The notes under the pieces were generated by a model that had not been told where the DNA came from, did not search any database, and saw nothing but the letters and a program-made list of their open reading frames with translations. A DNA stretch of 64,000 nucleotides, from the NCBI RefSeq assembly GCF_014851395.1, contig NW_024040596.1:9116155-9180154 (forward strand). The letters are read 5' to 3'. The position numbers and the translations under genes are program-made. Of the stretch, positions 52,501 through 61,251 are shown one piece after another. This DNA comes from Micropterus salmoides (lineage: Eukaryota; Chordata; Actinopteri; Centrarchiformes; Centrarchidae). Numbering within the stretch: position 1 is the stretch's first letter; every line of letters starts with the position of its first letter.

Positions 52501-54020
52501 GGCTACTCACTGACCCAACCTAAGAGTGTCACTCCATAGCTAAAACGAAGCGTTCAACAGAGGGTGAAAGAGGAGCTGCAGCAGTGTACAGTATGAAAAA
52601 AATATGCTACCATGTAAACCTGTTCTGGTACAACCCCTAAATAAGATTGTGAACCTGAAAATGAGCATAATACCACCTCTTTAAATCATAGCGTAAACTA
52701 ACTCCCATCTCTGACACGAGACAAAAAAAGACTCAGGGCCGTGAAAACAAAAAGATCCTGTTTCCTCAACAGCTTTTACTGTAAAACCATCCAATTTCTA
52801 AATGGCTCCCCAATTCTGCACCAGTGCTTAAGAAAGCAAAGCTCTAACTGCTACTTTCTTTTAAGCACAGACATTTAACTTATTCTTATTTTAATATTTT
52901 ACATCAGTGGATGTGTTTTATGCGGTGGGGGCTATGTGTCTTCTTACAAAGTGTCTTGACTGTTATGCTGTGATTGTTGTTGTTCTGTCATGAGCACACT
53001 GAAGGCAGATTCTTAACAGCTAAGTTGTATGGCAATATAAAGTATTGAATCTTGACGCCACAAGTCGTGATAGAACACAACACAAATCTTTATTTGTATA
53101 ACAGTGCAACACAGGACGTTAGAAAAATTGAAAGAGCATTATAACATGTATAAATAAAACTGTTGTCTCCCTACACATGCAGCACCACCTTCACGCCGTC
53201 AGACAAACTCCTCGTCATCCAGAACACGTTTGAGGAATTGACCCAGGAAGTAAAACCTATGCTGGATGACAACTTCCTCTGGTGTATGGATGACCTGCTC
53301 CCTCTCTTCCTCTATGTGGTGCTCAGGGCGAGGCATGTGAACACACACACACAAACATCACTTTGTTTATTTATTGTCTAATGTCAGTCTGTTATTCTGG
53401 ATACAGCTAATGTAGCTAATTTGCACCTAAATTCTGTCATTCAACTTACATCTTGATTGCTGATCTGTTTGGTGAGCGTAAATGACACACATTGAAGAAG
53501 AGGCTTCGGTCTTATCTCAATGTATCATGCGGTTCTAACATGACTGAACATGTTTTTGCTGCTCTGCTCTCCAGGATCAGGAACCTGGGAGCTGAGGTCA
53601 GTCTGATAGAAGATTTGATGGATCCCAACGTTCAGCACGGAGAGTTGGGACTGATGTTCACCACTCTGAAGGTGGGGCCCCCCCTACACACACACACATG
53701 GATAATGGTTTTATTCATTTCCTGAACGTAGCTGCAGTTGGAATGAAATTTAGGGGACACCTAGGCAGTCCTTCCATATCTAATGACATTCTGCCAATAG
53801 CGGCATGATGATCATCATCGGTCAAACACACTTTATACAATTCATCTTCCAGATTTAAATTACTAAAATAACACATTTAGATGATTACAGCCTTTAAAGA
53901 TGTTGGTGCTTTTTAGTTTATGTAATACATTTATCAGTGGTCCTTAATCACTTACACATCAGTTAAATGATTCTGCTGCAGGCCTGCTACATCCAGATCC
54001 AGCAGGAGTCGACTATGTAG
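27949..54020 (+). CDS. als2: Alsin (ALS2), Rab5/Rac1 guanine nucleotide exchange factor, 39 coding exons
   Basis: Cytosolic/endosomal multidomain exchange factor. Coding exons by sequence, splice sites and phase: 27949-27968, 28151-28311, 29701-29925, 30213-30397, 31374-31406, 31504-31704, 31853-31902, 32083-32318, 32627-32714, 32975-33156, 34526-34694, 35027-35123, 35407-35484, 35831-36058, 36373-36544, 36711-36906, 37219-37284, 37628-37787, 38704-38835, 39805-39932, 42448-42518, 43016-43082, 43666-43844, 44250-44315, 45237-45335, 46584-46748, 47271-47382, 49083-49160, 49302-49438, 49618-49773, 49882-49996, 50490-50647, 51105-51203, 51291-51473, 51702-51747, 52411-52472, 53183-53332, 53575-53671, 53982-54020. 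All junction phases agree. One base is missing in exon 20. With it counted the total is 4887 nt, 1628 residues plus stop (human ALS2 has 1657). Exon 7 (50 nt) is the least certain. Confidence 0.95.
30455..31130. repeat. Intronic dispersed repeats
   Basis: About 30458-30530 has the 'ctttatttatatagcacctgtcatgcac...cacaaagtgct'-like wording typical of fish LINE/SINE tails. About 30660-30950 matches another common repeat containing 'gatgattaatcgac...gataatcgattaattggttt'. Both lie in the intron between coding exons 4 and 5. Confidence 0.5.
31853..33165 (+). CDS. als2: als2, part: low-conservation linker inserted in the RCC1-like domain (coding exons 7-10)
   Basis: Residues about 276-460, rich in Ser, Gln, Arg and acidic residues, as in the disordered linker of human alsin. 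It is shorter than the human linker, which explains most of the length difference. Exon 8 (32083-32318) contains D-E-M-D-I-Q-N-L-L-Q-K, the best anchor for the reading frame. Exon 10 ends at one of two in-frame donors, GTAGGA at 33157 or GTAGGG at 33166, differing by nine bases. Exon 7 (31853-31902) is included because it connects exon 6 (phase 0) to exon 8 (phase 2); an alternative boundary is possible. Confidence 0.75.
33185..33510. mobile_element. Hairpin-forming dispersed repeat (MITE-like)
   Basis: In the intron after coding exon 10. The inner arms 'agcttagcataaagac' (near 33273) and 'gtctttatgctaagctt' (near 33474) are inverted relative to each other. The outer wording 'gccaagagttagatgagaagattgatacc' is common in percomorph genomes. 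No coding capacity. Confidence 0.55.
34526..36058 (+). CDS. als2: als2, part: second RCC1-like block (coding exons 11-14)
   Basis: Residues about 461-651. RCC1 signatures are V-W-S-W-G-R-G-S-E-G-Q-L-G-H-G-D (exon 11), R-L-Q-P-L-C-I-K with A-A-G-S-H-H-S-M-A-L (exon 12), V-Y-S-W-G-S-N-M-C-G-Q-L-G-H (exon 13) and A-G-Q-S-H-S-L-L-L-A-D-G (exon 14). Exon 12 is preceded by a (TG)29 tract that replaces a normal polypyrimidine tract. Confidence 0.93.
34737..34822. repeat. Compound TG/TA microsatellite
   Basis: Alternating TG and TA runs just downstream of the coding exon 11 donor of als2. Confidence 0.9.
34965..35022 (+). promoter_or_regulatory. als2: (TG)29 tract abutting the als2 coding exon 12 splice acceptor
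   Basis: About 58 bases of uninterrupted TG end four bases before the acceptor AG (35025-35026). No pyrimidine-rich tract is present between repeat and AG, so this tract takes the place of the normal polypyrimidine tract. UG repeats in RNA are known binding sites for TDP-43, which can repress such exons (for example CFTR exon 9). Confidence 0.85.
35618..35645. repeat. (TA)n microsatellite
   Basis: About 12 TA units in the intron after als2 coding exon 13. Confidence 0.85.
36373..37787 (+). CDS. als2: als2, part: DH (Dbl homology) domain (coding exons 15-18)
   Basis: Residues about 652-849. Exon 15 begins M-G-Y-I-R-S-V and contains the helix I-H-E-L-A-S-R-E-R-Q-F-Y. Exon 16 has S-V-L-I-G-R-H-S-T-S-L-S-Y-F-L-H, exon 17 N-F-H-V-M-G-G-F-Q, and exon 18 L-H-Q-Y-S-R-V-L-L-K-L-A. 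These align with the Dbl-like helical bundle that in human alsin is linked to Rac1. The first seven codons of exon 16 end just before an internal GTAAGC (36732), but the frame stays open and conserved across it, so it is not a used donor. Confidence 0.92.
38015..38335 (+). mobile_element. Truncated DNA transposon end and adjoining repeat
   Basis: At 38078, right after a TA, the sequence begins CAGGTGCATCTCAAAAAAT, then 'gaaaagttcat', 'aaaaagtgaaact' and 'gattcattacac'. I recognise this as the start of a common fish Tc1-like/MITE family. The matching right end is not visible. A separate repeat word 'tgcttttatccaaagctactta' lies just upstream (38030-38060). Confidence 0.55.
38704..43780 (+). 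CDS. als2: als2, part: PH domain (coding exons 19-23), with a frameshift in exon 20
   Basis: Residues about 850-1015. Exon 19 contains R-R-K-K-E-A-E; exon 20 C-E-S-S-N-R-S-L-T-L-Q-N-A-G; exon 21 F-S-T-F-H-V-Y-P-L; exon 22 F-T-L-V-A-S-T-P-Q-E-K; exon 23 K-W-L-R-S-L-N-Q-A-V-D. This is the PH strand/helix order seen in alsin. In exon 20 the frame breaks around 39875-39881: after N-A-G the expected F-S-N-H-W-F-M-L-F-N-D-A-L continues one frame over, a one-base loss in a GC-rich word. Both splice sites of the exon are normal. Confidence 0.9.
40378..41457. mobile_element. Non-autonomous hAT transposon with perfect 8-bp target duplication
   Basis: The element is 1080 bp in the als2 intron between coding exons 20 and 21. 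It starts TAGGGGTGTGACGAG and ends CTCGTCACACCCCTA (exact inverse over about 15 bases). It is flanked on both sides by TTAATAAG (40370-40377 and 41458-41465), and 8-bp duplications are the hAT signature. Internal 'tctcgcgagat' words near the left end extend the inverted structure. No transposase frame is visible. Confidence 0.93.
43781..49438 (+). CDS. als2: als2, part: MORN repeats (end of coding exon 23 to exon 29)
   Basis: Residues about 1020-1260. Successive MORN-type units show the Y-x-G-x-W/F pattern: Y-T-G-G-W-L-A-G-R-V-H-G-R-G (exons 23-24), Y-S-G-N-F-K-N-G-L-E-D-G-Y-G (24-25), Y-Q-G-H-W-R-D-G-K-I-H-G-F-G (25), Y-E-G-C-F-C-D-G-Q-R-H-G-Y-G (26), Y-M-G-Q-W-L-D-E-Q-R-H-G (27), Y-E-G-T-Y-R-D-N-K-M (27), F-H-G-E-F-S-D-D-W (28) and L-E-G-L-F-S-G-E-W (29). 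Human alsin has eight MORN repeats, needed with VPS9 for Rab5 exchange. Exons 24-26 share phase 2 at both ends. Confidence 0.94.
46475..46556. repeat. tRNA-like fragment and (TG)n microsatellite
   Basis: A box B-like word (gggttcaatgccc on the minus strand) is followed by (TA)n(TG)n at 46517-46556. The microsatellite ends 27 bases before the als2 coding exon 26 acceptor. Confidence 0.5.
47728..48236 (-). mobile_element. Internally deleted Tc1-like transposon
   Basis: A left end CTCAGCAAAAAAAGAAGC follows a TA. The right end (aaagggacatttctctttttgctg) is its degraded inverse. On the minus strand about 47925-48010 codes D-A-H-L-R-E-R-A-L-A-M-L-Q-G-G-M-R-T, matching the helix-turn-helix N-terminus of Tc1-like transposases. 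The catalytic DDE part is absent: the 3' end region follows directly. Lies in the intron between als2 coding exons 27 and 28. Confidence 0.8.
48240..48340. repeat. LINE/SINE tail fragment
   Basis: 'atcagaatcacctttactgccaagtagg' is a common fish retroposon end word. Short and isolated. Confidence 0.4.
49618..54020 (+). CDS. als2: als2, part: C-terminal helical region and VPS9 domain (coding exons 30-39)
   Basis: Residues about 1261-1628. Exon 30 holds V-F-D-E-C-W-S-R-L-G-C and W-E-N-I-A-V. Exon 32 has H-P-L-G-W-L-V-E-T-L-V and Y-R-M-T-Y-V-G-V-G-S-N-R-R. The VPS9 Rab5-exchange domain (about 1480 to the end) includes L-L-P-V-L-L-P-R-L-Y-P-P-L-F, F-T-P-S-D-K-L, D-D-L-L-P-L-F-L-Y-V-V-L-R-A-R and I-E-D-L-M-D-P. 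The stop is TAG at 54018-54020. The intron after exon 37 starts with GC. The 3' UTR is not delimited; AATAAA occurs at 54401, 54630, 56996 and 57516. Confidence 0.94.
51755..52300. mobile_element. MITE with terminal inverted repeats
   Basis: The left end reads 'aggctacgttcacactgctggcc'. The right end, reverse-complemented, reads 'aggctgcgttcaggctgccggcc'. About 540 bp, no coding capacity, in the intron between als2 coding exons 35 and 36. Superfamily not determined. Confidence 0.6.
52560..52690. repeat. Solo right end of the 55169-56438 repeat family
   Basis: 'gttctggtacaacccctaaataagattgtgaacctgaaaatgagcataatacca' parallels about 56375-56436, showing two members of one family within 4 kb. 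Confidence 0.65.
52700..53060 (+). pseudogene. 3' end of an L2-like LINE relic
   Basis: About 52710-52790 recalls the 'R-L-K-N-S-F' tail of LINE reverse transcriptases with broken frame. It is followed by an untranslated part ending 'gtatggcaatataaagtattgaatc', a LINE 3' terminus. Lies in the intron between als2 coding exons 36 and 37. Confidence 0.5.
53333..53334 (+). other. als2: Non-canonical GC splice donor in als2
   Basis: Coding exon 37 must end ...G-C-G-A-G to join R-A-R to I-R-N-L-G in phase 2, and the intron then starts GCATGT. The next GT, five bases on, would give the wrong phase. This fits a U2-type GC-AG intron (AG|GC). Confidence 0.85.
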
Positions 54021-55168
54021 GAGCAGGACAGGAAGACGCCACACAGTCGGCAAAAAGTGGAAACAGCAAGGAAAGCACTGCCGGGGGCGGCACGGTGCTT
54101 CACACACAGGAACTGCCAGAACAAAACCAGTCAAAACCACTGGGAAGCTGTTTTCTTTCTAGAACCGAAAAGATCTTCTTGCACTTGTAGCATGTTTTTA
54201 CCACTCGTAGCATTGTGCAGTGTACGGCGAGCTCTGCGTTTCACTGGTCCCAAAGCAACTGCAGGAGGGTAACACAGGTGGACTTAGCACAGCAGATCCA
54301 ATCTGGGCCTCCTGATCAAAGATCAGACCTTTGGTTCATCGGTAAGCAGCTGCAGCAGCTGGGGAGCAGACTGGATGGAGGGTTTTGCTTTTTTTAGCAA
54401 AATAAAACTTCACACAGTTGTAGAGTTTTACGGTCAGCGTGAAAACAGAGTAAACAGCTTAAGGCACTTTATGCCTCAGCTGAGGTTTGAGATTGCTTCC
54501 CCAGAAGCCAAACCAAACTCACCAACTCAGAAAACTGATAAAAAGGGAACAAAAGCTTAATTTCTCATGAAACAGTATGTTCATGCAAACATAAATTATA
54601 TGCAAAGCATCTTACTTTGTTTACATATAAATAAAAAATCATCCCCTCTCACTCTTCCAAACTAATTTAGACCTTTTTACACCTTTCAGTTATTATGAAT
54701 AATGTACACTTTTCTGTACTACAAACCAAACCTGTGCATGCTCCTGCATGTTGAAATAACTGTTTGTCTCAGGTCCACACTTCTGGTACTATAACTAACA
54801 TAAACTGACCAGTAGGACAGTAGCATGTAACTACAGAGGGAAAGGATATTGTACTTTACCTGAAATAAGTCATGAGCGCACACTGATAACCTAAGCGTCA
54901 AGGAAATGTTTATTCCTCTGTTGATATTTCATTCAGTTTGTTATTCTGTGTGTTTCTGTGTGAGCGAGCATTTATGAACAAGTCTGACAAGGAGCACTTG
55001 TAACGTTGCACTGACAACTTTCTAGTTTGGTTTCACCGACCAGCCAGGAGAGTGTTTGAAGAGAGATTATATTATATATATAAAAATAGTTGAAGGTTGG
55101 CTGAAAAAGTGATGAATACTTTGTGTGAAGTCAATCATTTTTAAAGAATTAAGTCACATTGTGACACA
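54021..55168 (+). other. Probable als2 3' UTR and flank
   Basis: No protein similarity. Candidate AATAAA signals lie at 54401-54406 and 54630-54635. Where the transcript ends cannot be decided from sequence. Confidence 0.45.
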
Positions 55169-56438
55169 TTTTAAGAAGGTCATATTATGCTTTTTGGGTA
55201 TTTTCCTCTCCTTTATTGTGTTATGTGTATTTTTTGTGCCAGTGATAAGTTTGCAAAGTGAAAAAGCCCAAAGTCCACCCCAAAGGGAGTTTGTAGTCCA
55301 GTCTTCTGTAAATTATCTGCGTAACAATGTAGCACACGCCTTAATGCTCGCCTAGAGGCTAGTGTGGTACGACCATTGGCTATATATAAAAGAAATGGAC
55401 GAAGTCATCGTGACGTCACCCGTTGGTTTGTGGACTGTCGTTTTGAAGCCTCGAGTCTGGCCTATAGGACGCCGCCATGGTGATTTTTTGCAACCAGAAG
55501 TGCCTTGACGTGACCATATTTGGACAAGACGGAGGGGCCGTGTGCGGAGCTAGCTAGCTTGCTTAGCTAGGTGCATCTGTAATTCACGTTAACTGTCATT
55601 TTAACAGGGCTGACAATTTAGTCTAGCAAACAAAAGTCTTAAAACTAAATGTACTCACCAGAGAAATTGAACAGACAACTCCTAATCAGCTTTTTCAACC
55701 ACTGGTTAGATTGGGTATGAGTCACTCTAGCCTGATTGACAAATTGCCATGGTAACAACTTGAATCACAGATAATCCCACCCTGAAGCATACTCTATTTT
55801 ACTCAATTAATTAATTTAATTATTCAACTGAGAAGTAGGGTCATTTTACCATTATTGCTAATGGAGCCGGACTTTTTTTGCAACCAGAAGAGTCGCCCCC
55901 TGCTGGCCGTTCAATAGAGTGGCGGTTTCTGGGACTTCCGCATTGGCTTCACCCGCTTGGGTACGACCTTCAGGCAGTCAATGGACATAAAGTTGTTACT
56001 GTTATGTAGAGATAGTGCACAATTAAGCGTTACATATGAAAGGTAAATTTTTTACAAATTAATTACTTACCACTCTTAAACGTGTGAAGCTGGTTTGTGT
56101 AGTTCTACCTGTGTGTCGAGATCACAATTGGGCTAGAACATGTACGGCTGAACCGAAGACAGAGTTACTGGCTGAAGTGGCTTTGTTTTGGATCAGACTA
56201 CCTTGCTTGTCAGGACCCACCCTACCCTGCTTCTGATTGGCTAGTAGTCCTTACCTAGGTATGTAGGTAGGATGGTGGGTAGGTAAGATTGAATAGGAGT
56301 GAGATGCTTCACTCGGCAGCTAAAACTGAACATAGAAATATGGTGTTTTTTGAAAATGAAACCATTTAAACCTGTTCTTGTACAACCCCTAAATAAGATT
56401 TTGAACCTAAAAATTAGCAAAATATGACCTCTTTAAAC
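55169..56438. mobile_element. Repeat with terminal inverted repeats and a nested repeat
   Basis: The left end 'ttttaagaaggtcatattatgc' and the right end 'caaaatatgacctctttaaa' are inverted copies. Inside, about 55376-55960 is a second common fish repeat ('gacgaagtcatcgtgacgtcaccc...gaagcctcgagtctggc', then 'ccagaagagtcgccccctgctgg'), suggesting nested insertion. No gene. Confidence 0.6.
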
Positions 56439-58484
56439 TCTTTCACTGCTTTCTTGTGACCTACTGCACTTACTTAATTGACAAAAAATATGCCATGCGA
56501 ATCAAGTATCAATGTGTGTGTTAAATGCAGATCCAGATTTTAAAACAATATTATCATATTATATGAGTTTATCTGGATCCTTTGAATCCATGTGTACGTG
56601 TTGTAAATGTATTTTCATATCCAGATCTTTAAGGGACATCAAAGTATTCATTTTCAAAGGTAAATGACATTTTTAAATGAATTGTATTACTTCATAAAAT
56701 TAATATTATAATTTAATTTAAATTATTTATTGGAGACAAATAAAAAATTTTAATCAATGTTTTGTCTTAGATCTGAAAATCTCCTACAACTCTGAAATCC
56801 TGCCAGCAGTGATTGTTAGATAATTCACAGTAATTATGGAAGCACTGATTATAAAAATCCACTACGGTGTATTTAAGATATAGAACCAGTGTTACATCGT
56901 ACATTAAGACACGATAGTTTTTTAGGAGCAGATGTGTTCAGAGTACAGCATGTGCTGCTGTTGTTTTACTGACATGAGATTGATTTTATGTGAGGAATAA
57001 AACTAAAAGCTCAGATTGAACTGCACAATGCAGCAAAACGCAGCTGTTGGGTTGAAAATGTCGTTATTTCTCTACCATTTCAGCGTTAGTGAAATGTGTT
57101 TGTACTGTATTGTCACTTGTGTCTTTGCAGAACGTATACCCTCAAAACCTGTATGTGTTGGGACAGTCAATTCAATGTTCTTCTTGATTTTTGTTGTTAA
57201 AACCACTGCAGTGTAATACAGATGTAACATCTAAGGATGAGGATGAGGCAAAATCATTCAGCTGACCTCTGACACCAGGTTAAAGGACTTTACAGATGTG
57301 CATGTAAATCACCTGTAGTTTTCTATACTGCCAGCCATTTTTCATCACATACTGCTTTCTGTTTGATTTATTTCCTACCTTTTAGGTTGGCACTGGTGTG
57401 AGATCATTTCAGAACAGCATTAAATCAGTGAGATCTAGTCTCTTTATTTTCTGATTACTGACATATTGTCAAATATCCGTTTTAAAAACTCCTTTGTGTT
57501 ATGTTATTGTACTGAAATAAACTAAAACCAGTGACTCAAAGAAACATAGTGGATAAAATAAAATGGAAGTGACATGAAGTGCATATGCTTTCTACTTCAT
57601 TGGCTAAAACACGCCAGGATCTTTGTAATACCTAAATTTCTTAGGGGTTTTGAGGATATAACCTGACTGAATTTATCACTTTAGTCTATATTTTTATAAC
57701 TTCATACATTTATAGAAAGAGGTGGTCAGTGGAAATGATTGTAGAGTGCTAATTAGTTTTGATTGATAACTGCAATGTGATAGGAAAAATGATCAAAAAA
57801 GGGCAATAAATGTGGTTTAATTCTTCAACTGTCTCCTGATGAATATTATTTATTTTCTACCGTCACTCATTTTATTATTTACTCCTGTGCTTTCTCTTCT
57901 GTGACATGTCTTCAGTGAAAAAGCCTGTAATTCAAGTGGAATTACATTTATTTTTGCTAATAAACACACAGCATGTCCTTGTTGTTTGGTTTGAATGGGT
58001 CATTACAACAAGGAACCTTTGTAGATGTGAATATTGGGTGATTTGTGGGCTACAATTTGATTGGTTTACAAGATCTCAAGTCAGAGGAGTTCTTTAGTGG
58101 AAATGGGATCTCTGACAGAAAGAGTGGTTTAAATATGACCTGATGATTTGGGGGCGGTAGTGATGAGGTGGCAGATTGGCTTCAGTCCGCGGCTGCTGGT
58201 GGAACTAAGACGCTACTTTGTCATATCATTATAAAGTGCCTTTGAGAATTCATAAGATTCAGTGATTTTCCATTTAAGGTCACATATATTTTATTAAATA
58301 CATCTCAAGCTTTGTCTAAGGGGAGTCTCAGACTTTGAAGAATGTGGGGAAACTAACCCCATGTCCTCCATGTAATGTCCAGCCTGTCATAGAAGGATTG
58401 ATGATAGATCTTCACTAAAGTTAGCATTTAATAAGCACAACAACAAAAAGTTTCTCAATTTATTAATATTTCTCTATGACAGGG
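56439..58484. other. Noncoding spacer between als2 and the tRNA cluster
   Basis: AT-rich. AATAAA hexamers at 56996 and 57516 could be distal als2 poly(A) signals. No exon or RNA recognised. Confidence 0.4.
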
Positions 58485-58527
58485 TCACAATTATGAGTCT
58501 AGATCGTGCACATTGTCACTAGACTGC
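58485..58527. repeat. 43-bp inverted repeat, left arm
   Basis: Matches the reverse complement of 59538-59580 at 42 of 43 positions. The pair brackets the first three tRNA copies. Confidence 0.95.
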
Positions 58528-58624
58528 TGGGGGGCAAGCAGTGAAACGCTATTGACTGACTAACCAACTGCAAACTTTGGATGACAGTGATATGGTTTGC
58601 AAAATATACTGTTATCACATAAGA

Positions 58625-58695
58625 GGGGATGTAGCTCAGTGGTAGAGCGTGTGCTTGCATGTACAAGGTCCTGGGTTCAATCCCCAGCATCTCCA
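58625..58695 (+). pseudogene. tRNA-Ala copy 1, one base missing in the anticodon loop
   Basis: Identical in plan to the following copies but with 'gcttgcat' instead of 'gcttcgcat', leaving a six-base anticodon loop and 71 nt in total. All stems are intact. It is a pseudogene, or a C lost by sequencing error like the coding frameshifts in this window. Confidence 0.8.
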
Positions 58696-58993
58696 AAATG
58701 TCTGTCTTTAATAGTAACACCAGGCGTAAGAAAGAGCTGTGAGACAGTATGCTTACATTTAGGATTTTAAAAGTATCTAATTCAACAATTTGACTGGCTA
58801 AACAACAGCAATAATACAACTAATGGTTTGTTCAAGACCAGACTAACAGCAAAATGCATTATAGTGACTTGGGTTGCAAAACATATTGACATCACGCAAG
58901 TTTTCAATTTGGCAACAGTTTGCCGCTGAGATTATTTTCCAACAGATGATGAGATTTCACTCTGTGTTAGTCCATATCTGCAAAGGTACAAGA

Positions 58994-59065
58994 GGGGATG
59001 TAGCTCAGTGGTAGAGCGTGTGCTTCGCATGTACAAGGTCCTGGGTTCAATCCCCAGCATCTCCA
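58994..59065 (+). tRNA. tRNA-Ala (CGC), copy 2
   Basis: 72 nt. Acceptor stem GGGGATG/CATCTCC, D arm GCTC..GAGC, anticodon stem TGTGC/GTACA with loop TTCGCAT (anticodon CGC), T arm CTGGG-TTCAATC-CCCAG and discriminator A. Internal box A and box B match alanine tRNAs. A T-run for polymerase III termination follows about nine bases downstream. Confidence 0.95.
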
Positions 59066-59289
59066 ACATGGTGTCATTTTAATAATAACGTTGGGCTTAA
59101 TAAAGAGCTCTTTGACTGGCTAACTGACGGCAATACAACTAATGATCTGCTGAAGACCAGACTATAAGCAAAATATGTTGGATCACACAAGTTTTCAATT
59201 TAGCAAAAGTCTGGCACTGAGATTATTTTCCAATTTATGTGCAGATGTCACTCTGTCTTAGTCCATATGTATGGCAGCGCAGCATAAAA

Positions 59290-59361
59290 GGGGATGTAGC
59301 TCAGTGGTAGAGCGTGTGCTTCGCATGTGCAAGGTCCTGGGTTCAATCCCCAGCATCTCCA
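59290..59361 (+). tRNA. tRNA-Ala (CGC), copy 3
   Basis: As copy 2, with GTGCA in the 3' anticodon strand, so the stem has two G-U pairs. Anticodon CGC. No close T4 run follows, so termination may be less efficient. Confidence 0.9.
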
Positions 59362-59537
59362 ACGCAGTCATTAAACCTGGTATATGTGCTGTTCAATGTT
59401 ACTTTAATGGACTAAAAAAAGGAGTTACTGAGCCGTAATTGTTGACACATGTCACTAGAACAAGAGTGGGTAGCATCAGCCACTTTTCAATCTCTGCACT
59501 GTAAAATCTTTTTGTCTAGTCATCATATATATTTTTT

Positions 59538-59580
59538 GCAGTCTAGTGACAATGTGCACAATCTAGACTCATAATTGTGA
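59538..59580. repeat. 43-bp inverted repeat, right arm
   Basis: Inverse partner of 58485-58527. Confidence 0.95.
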
Positions 59581-59650
59581 AATAAACGCCAACACAAATT
59601 TGATGGCAGTTCTCATCATTCGTCAATCGTCTGTGAAAGCAACAGTAAAA

Positions 59651-59722
59651 GGGGATGTAGCTCAGTGGTAGAGCGTGTGCTTCGCATGTACAAGGCCCTG
59701 GGATCAACCCCCAGCATCTCCA
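59651..59722 (+). tRNA. tRNA-Ala (CGC), copy 4, with altered T loop
   Basis: Full length with anticodon CGC, but the T loop reads ATCAACC instead of TTCAATC. The near-universal T54 is A, which weakens box B and the T54-A58 pair. It may be less active. Confidence 0.8.
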
Positions 59723-60002
59723 ATTGTCAATGTTTCCTTTTCTGGTGTTTTTAGCTGTCAGACATACCACTCACAACTGACATGACATTAGCACAGGAGA
59801 GGCAGACCAGACCAGTCTCACCAGAGACACCGGAGTGATTAGTTGTTTTTAATTTGCAGACGTCATCAGTATATCTCTATAGGCTGTAAATGAAAATAAA
59901 AGCAGCATACCAAAAACCAGCAGGGACACACGTTTTACACACGCGTCACTCATTTTAGAGATGTTGTAAGAGACAATGCATTCTCAGAACAACGCAGAGA
60001 GT

Positions 60003-60074
60003 GGGGATGTAGCTCAGTGGTAGAGCGTGTGCTTCGCATGTACAAGGCCCTGGGTTCAATCCCCAGCATCTCCA
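60003..60074 (+). tRNA. tRNA-Ala (CGC), copy 5
   Basis: Full length with standard T loop. Differs from copy 2 by AGGCC instead of AGGTC in the variable region. Anticodon CGC. Confidence 0.93.
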
Positions 60075-60284
60075 ACACCTGTTGCTGCTCTTTAAGTATA
60101 TACACAGCTGACAGACAGTAATTTAACAACTAAAATGCTGATAAAAGAGTACATGCAGATATGAATGAAGACGTGTGTCACATCTCAGTAATCAACCAAT
60201 TTCTGCCTATTGTTGTTATTTACATCTGTATACCCTGATTTATATCACAGGTACATCAAAAAAAATGGTAGTTGTTAAGTGAAC

Positions 60285-61250
60285 TCAGCATTCCAGGGTC
60301 TGTGGATCTGACGGGCAAGTACATTTGTGTGTCATCAGCATAAATATGATGACAGGTAGGATGAAAACCATTCTAGGGCCGTACCAGAGATCCCCACTCA
60401 GTGCCTCAGTCTGTCTAACATGATTTTGTGATCAATGGTATCACAAGCAGCGCTAAGGTCCAGGAGTACCAGGACTGAGCACATACCTTCATCAGCAGAC
60501 ATTAAAAGGTCATTGGTGACTTTAAGCAGGGCAGTCTCAGTGCTGTGGTACTTCCTAAAACCAGACTGAAACTTTTCAAATATTTTGTTATTTTCCAGCA
60601 CAGTGAGCAGCTGTTTGGACACAATTCTTTCTAGAATCTTTGCAATAAAAAGCAGTTTTGAAATTGGTCTAAAATTATGTGGGAGGGAGGGATCTAAACC
60701 AGGTTTCTTTAAAAGTGGGTTCACGCAAGCTGTTTTAAAATAATCAGGGACACCACCAGTAGATAGGGAGCTGTTGAAAACAGAGATCAAATGGGGCCCA
60801 ACAGAATCTATTACTTTCAGGCTCTGATTGACACCACTGTATTGGTAAAATAAGATAAAAACAATTCACAGTCATGATTACTTCCAGCTGAGGCACAAGG
60901 AGGGGTTGGGTTTACCAGCTGATCCACAGTCTTCAACAGAAACCTGGGATTGTGTTTATGTGTAGTAATGAGTTCAGAAAAATAGTGTGTTCCCGCATCC
61001 TTAACCATGTTATTGTAGTTAATTAATAAATCCTTCAGACTGAGGTAATGGACTTGGAGACCGGATTTTTTCCATTTGCGCTCTGCTTTCCTGCATTCCC
61101 TTTTTAGGCTGCGAATGCTGTCATTCTTTGCCAGAAAATATTAAAAATATCCACATAACACACACGGTGAGCACTGCAGGCGGCCTGGAGCCAGTCGTGG
61201 AGGCCAAGGAGTCTACTGAAGCGGCCAGCACCGCGACCAACTGTGGGAAC
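60285..61250 (-). pseudogene. L2-like LINE fragment with esterase and reverse-transcriptase remnants
   Basis: Minus strand, from right to left. About 61130-61245 has H-D-W-L-Q-A-A-C-S-A-H and F-N-I-F-W-Q-R, like the SGNH esterase domain of fish L2 elements. About 60800-61120 is linker with N-P-R-F-L-L-K-T-V-D-Q-L. About 60398-60790 is reverse transcriptase: P-L-L-K-K-P-G-L-D-P-S-L, F-R-P-I-S-K-L, I-L-E-R-I-V-S-K-Q-L, F-Q-S-G-F-R-K-Y-H-S-T-E-T-A-L, then D-L-S-A-A-C-D-T-I-D-H. After W-F-S-S-Y-L-S it skips directly to Y-A-D-D-T-Q-M-Y-L-P-V (near 60300-60345), an internal deletion. Stops and missing parts make it inactive. Confidence 0.85.
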
Positions 61251-61251
61251 T

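Noticed and set aside
58499..59770. Minus-strand frames sharing a G-P-C-T-C-E-A-H-A-L-P-L-S-like segment
   Set aside because: This is the translation of antisense tRNA-Ala genes, not a protein family.
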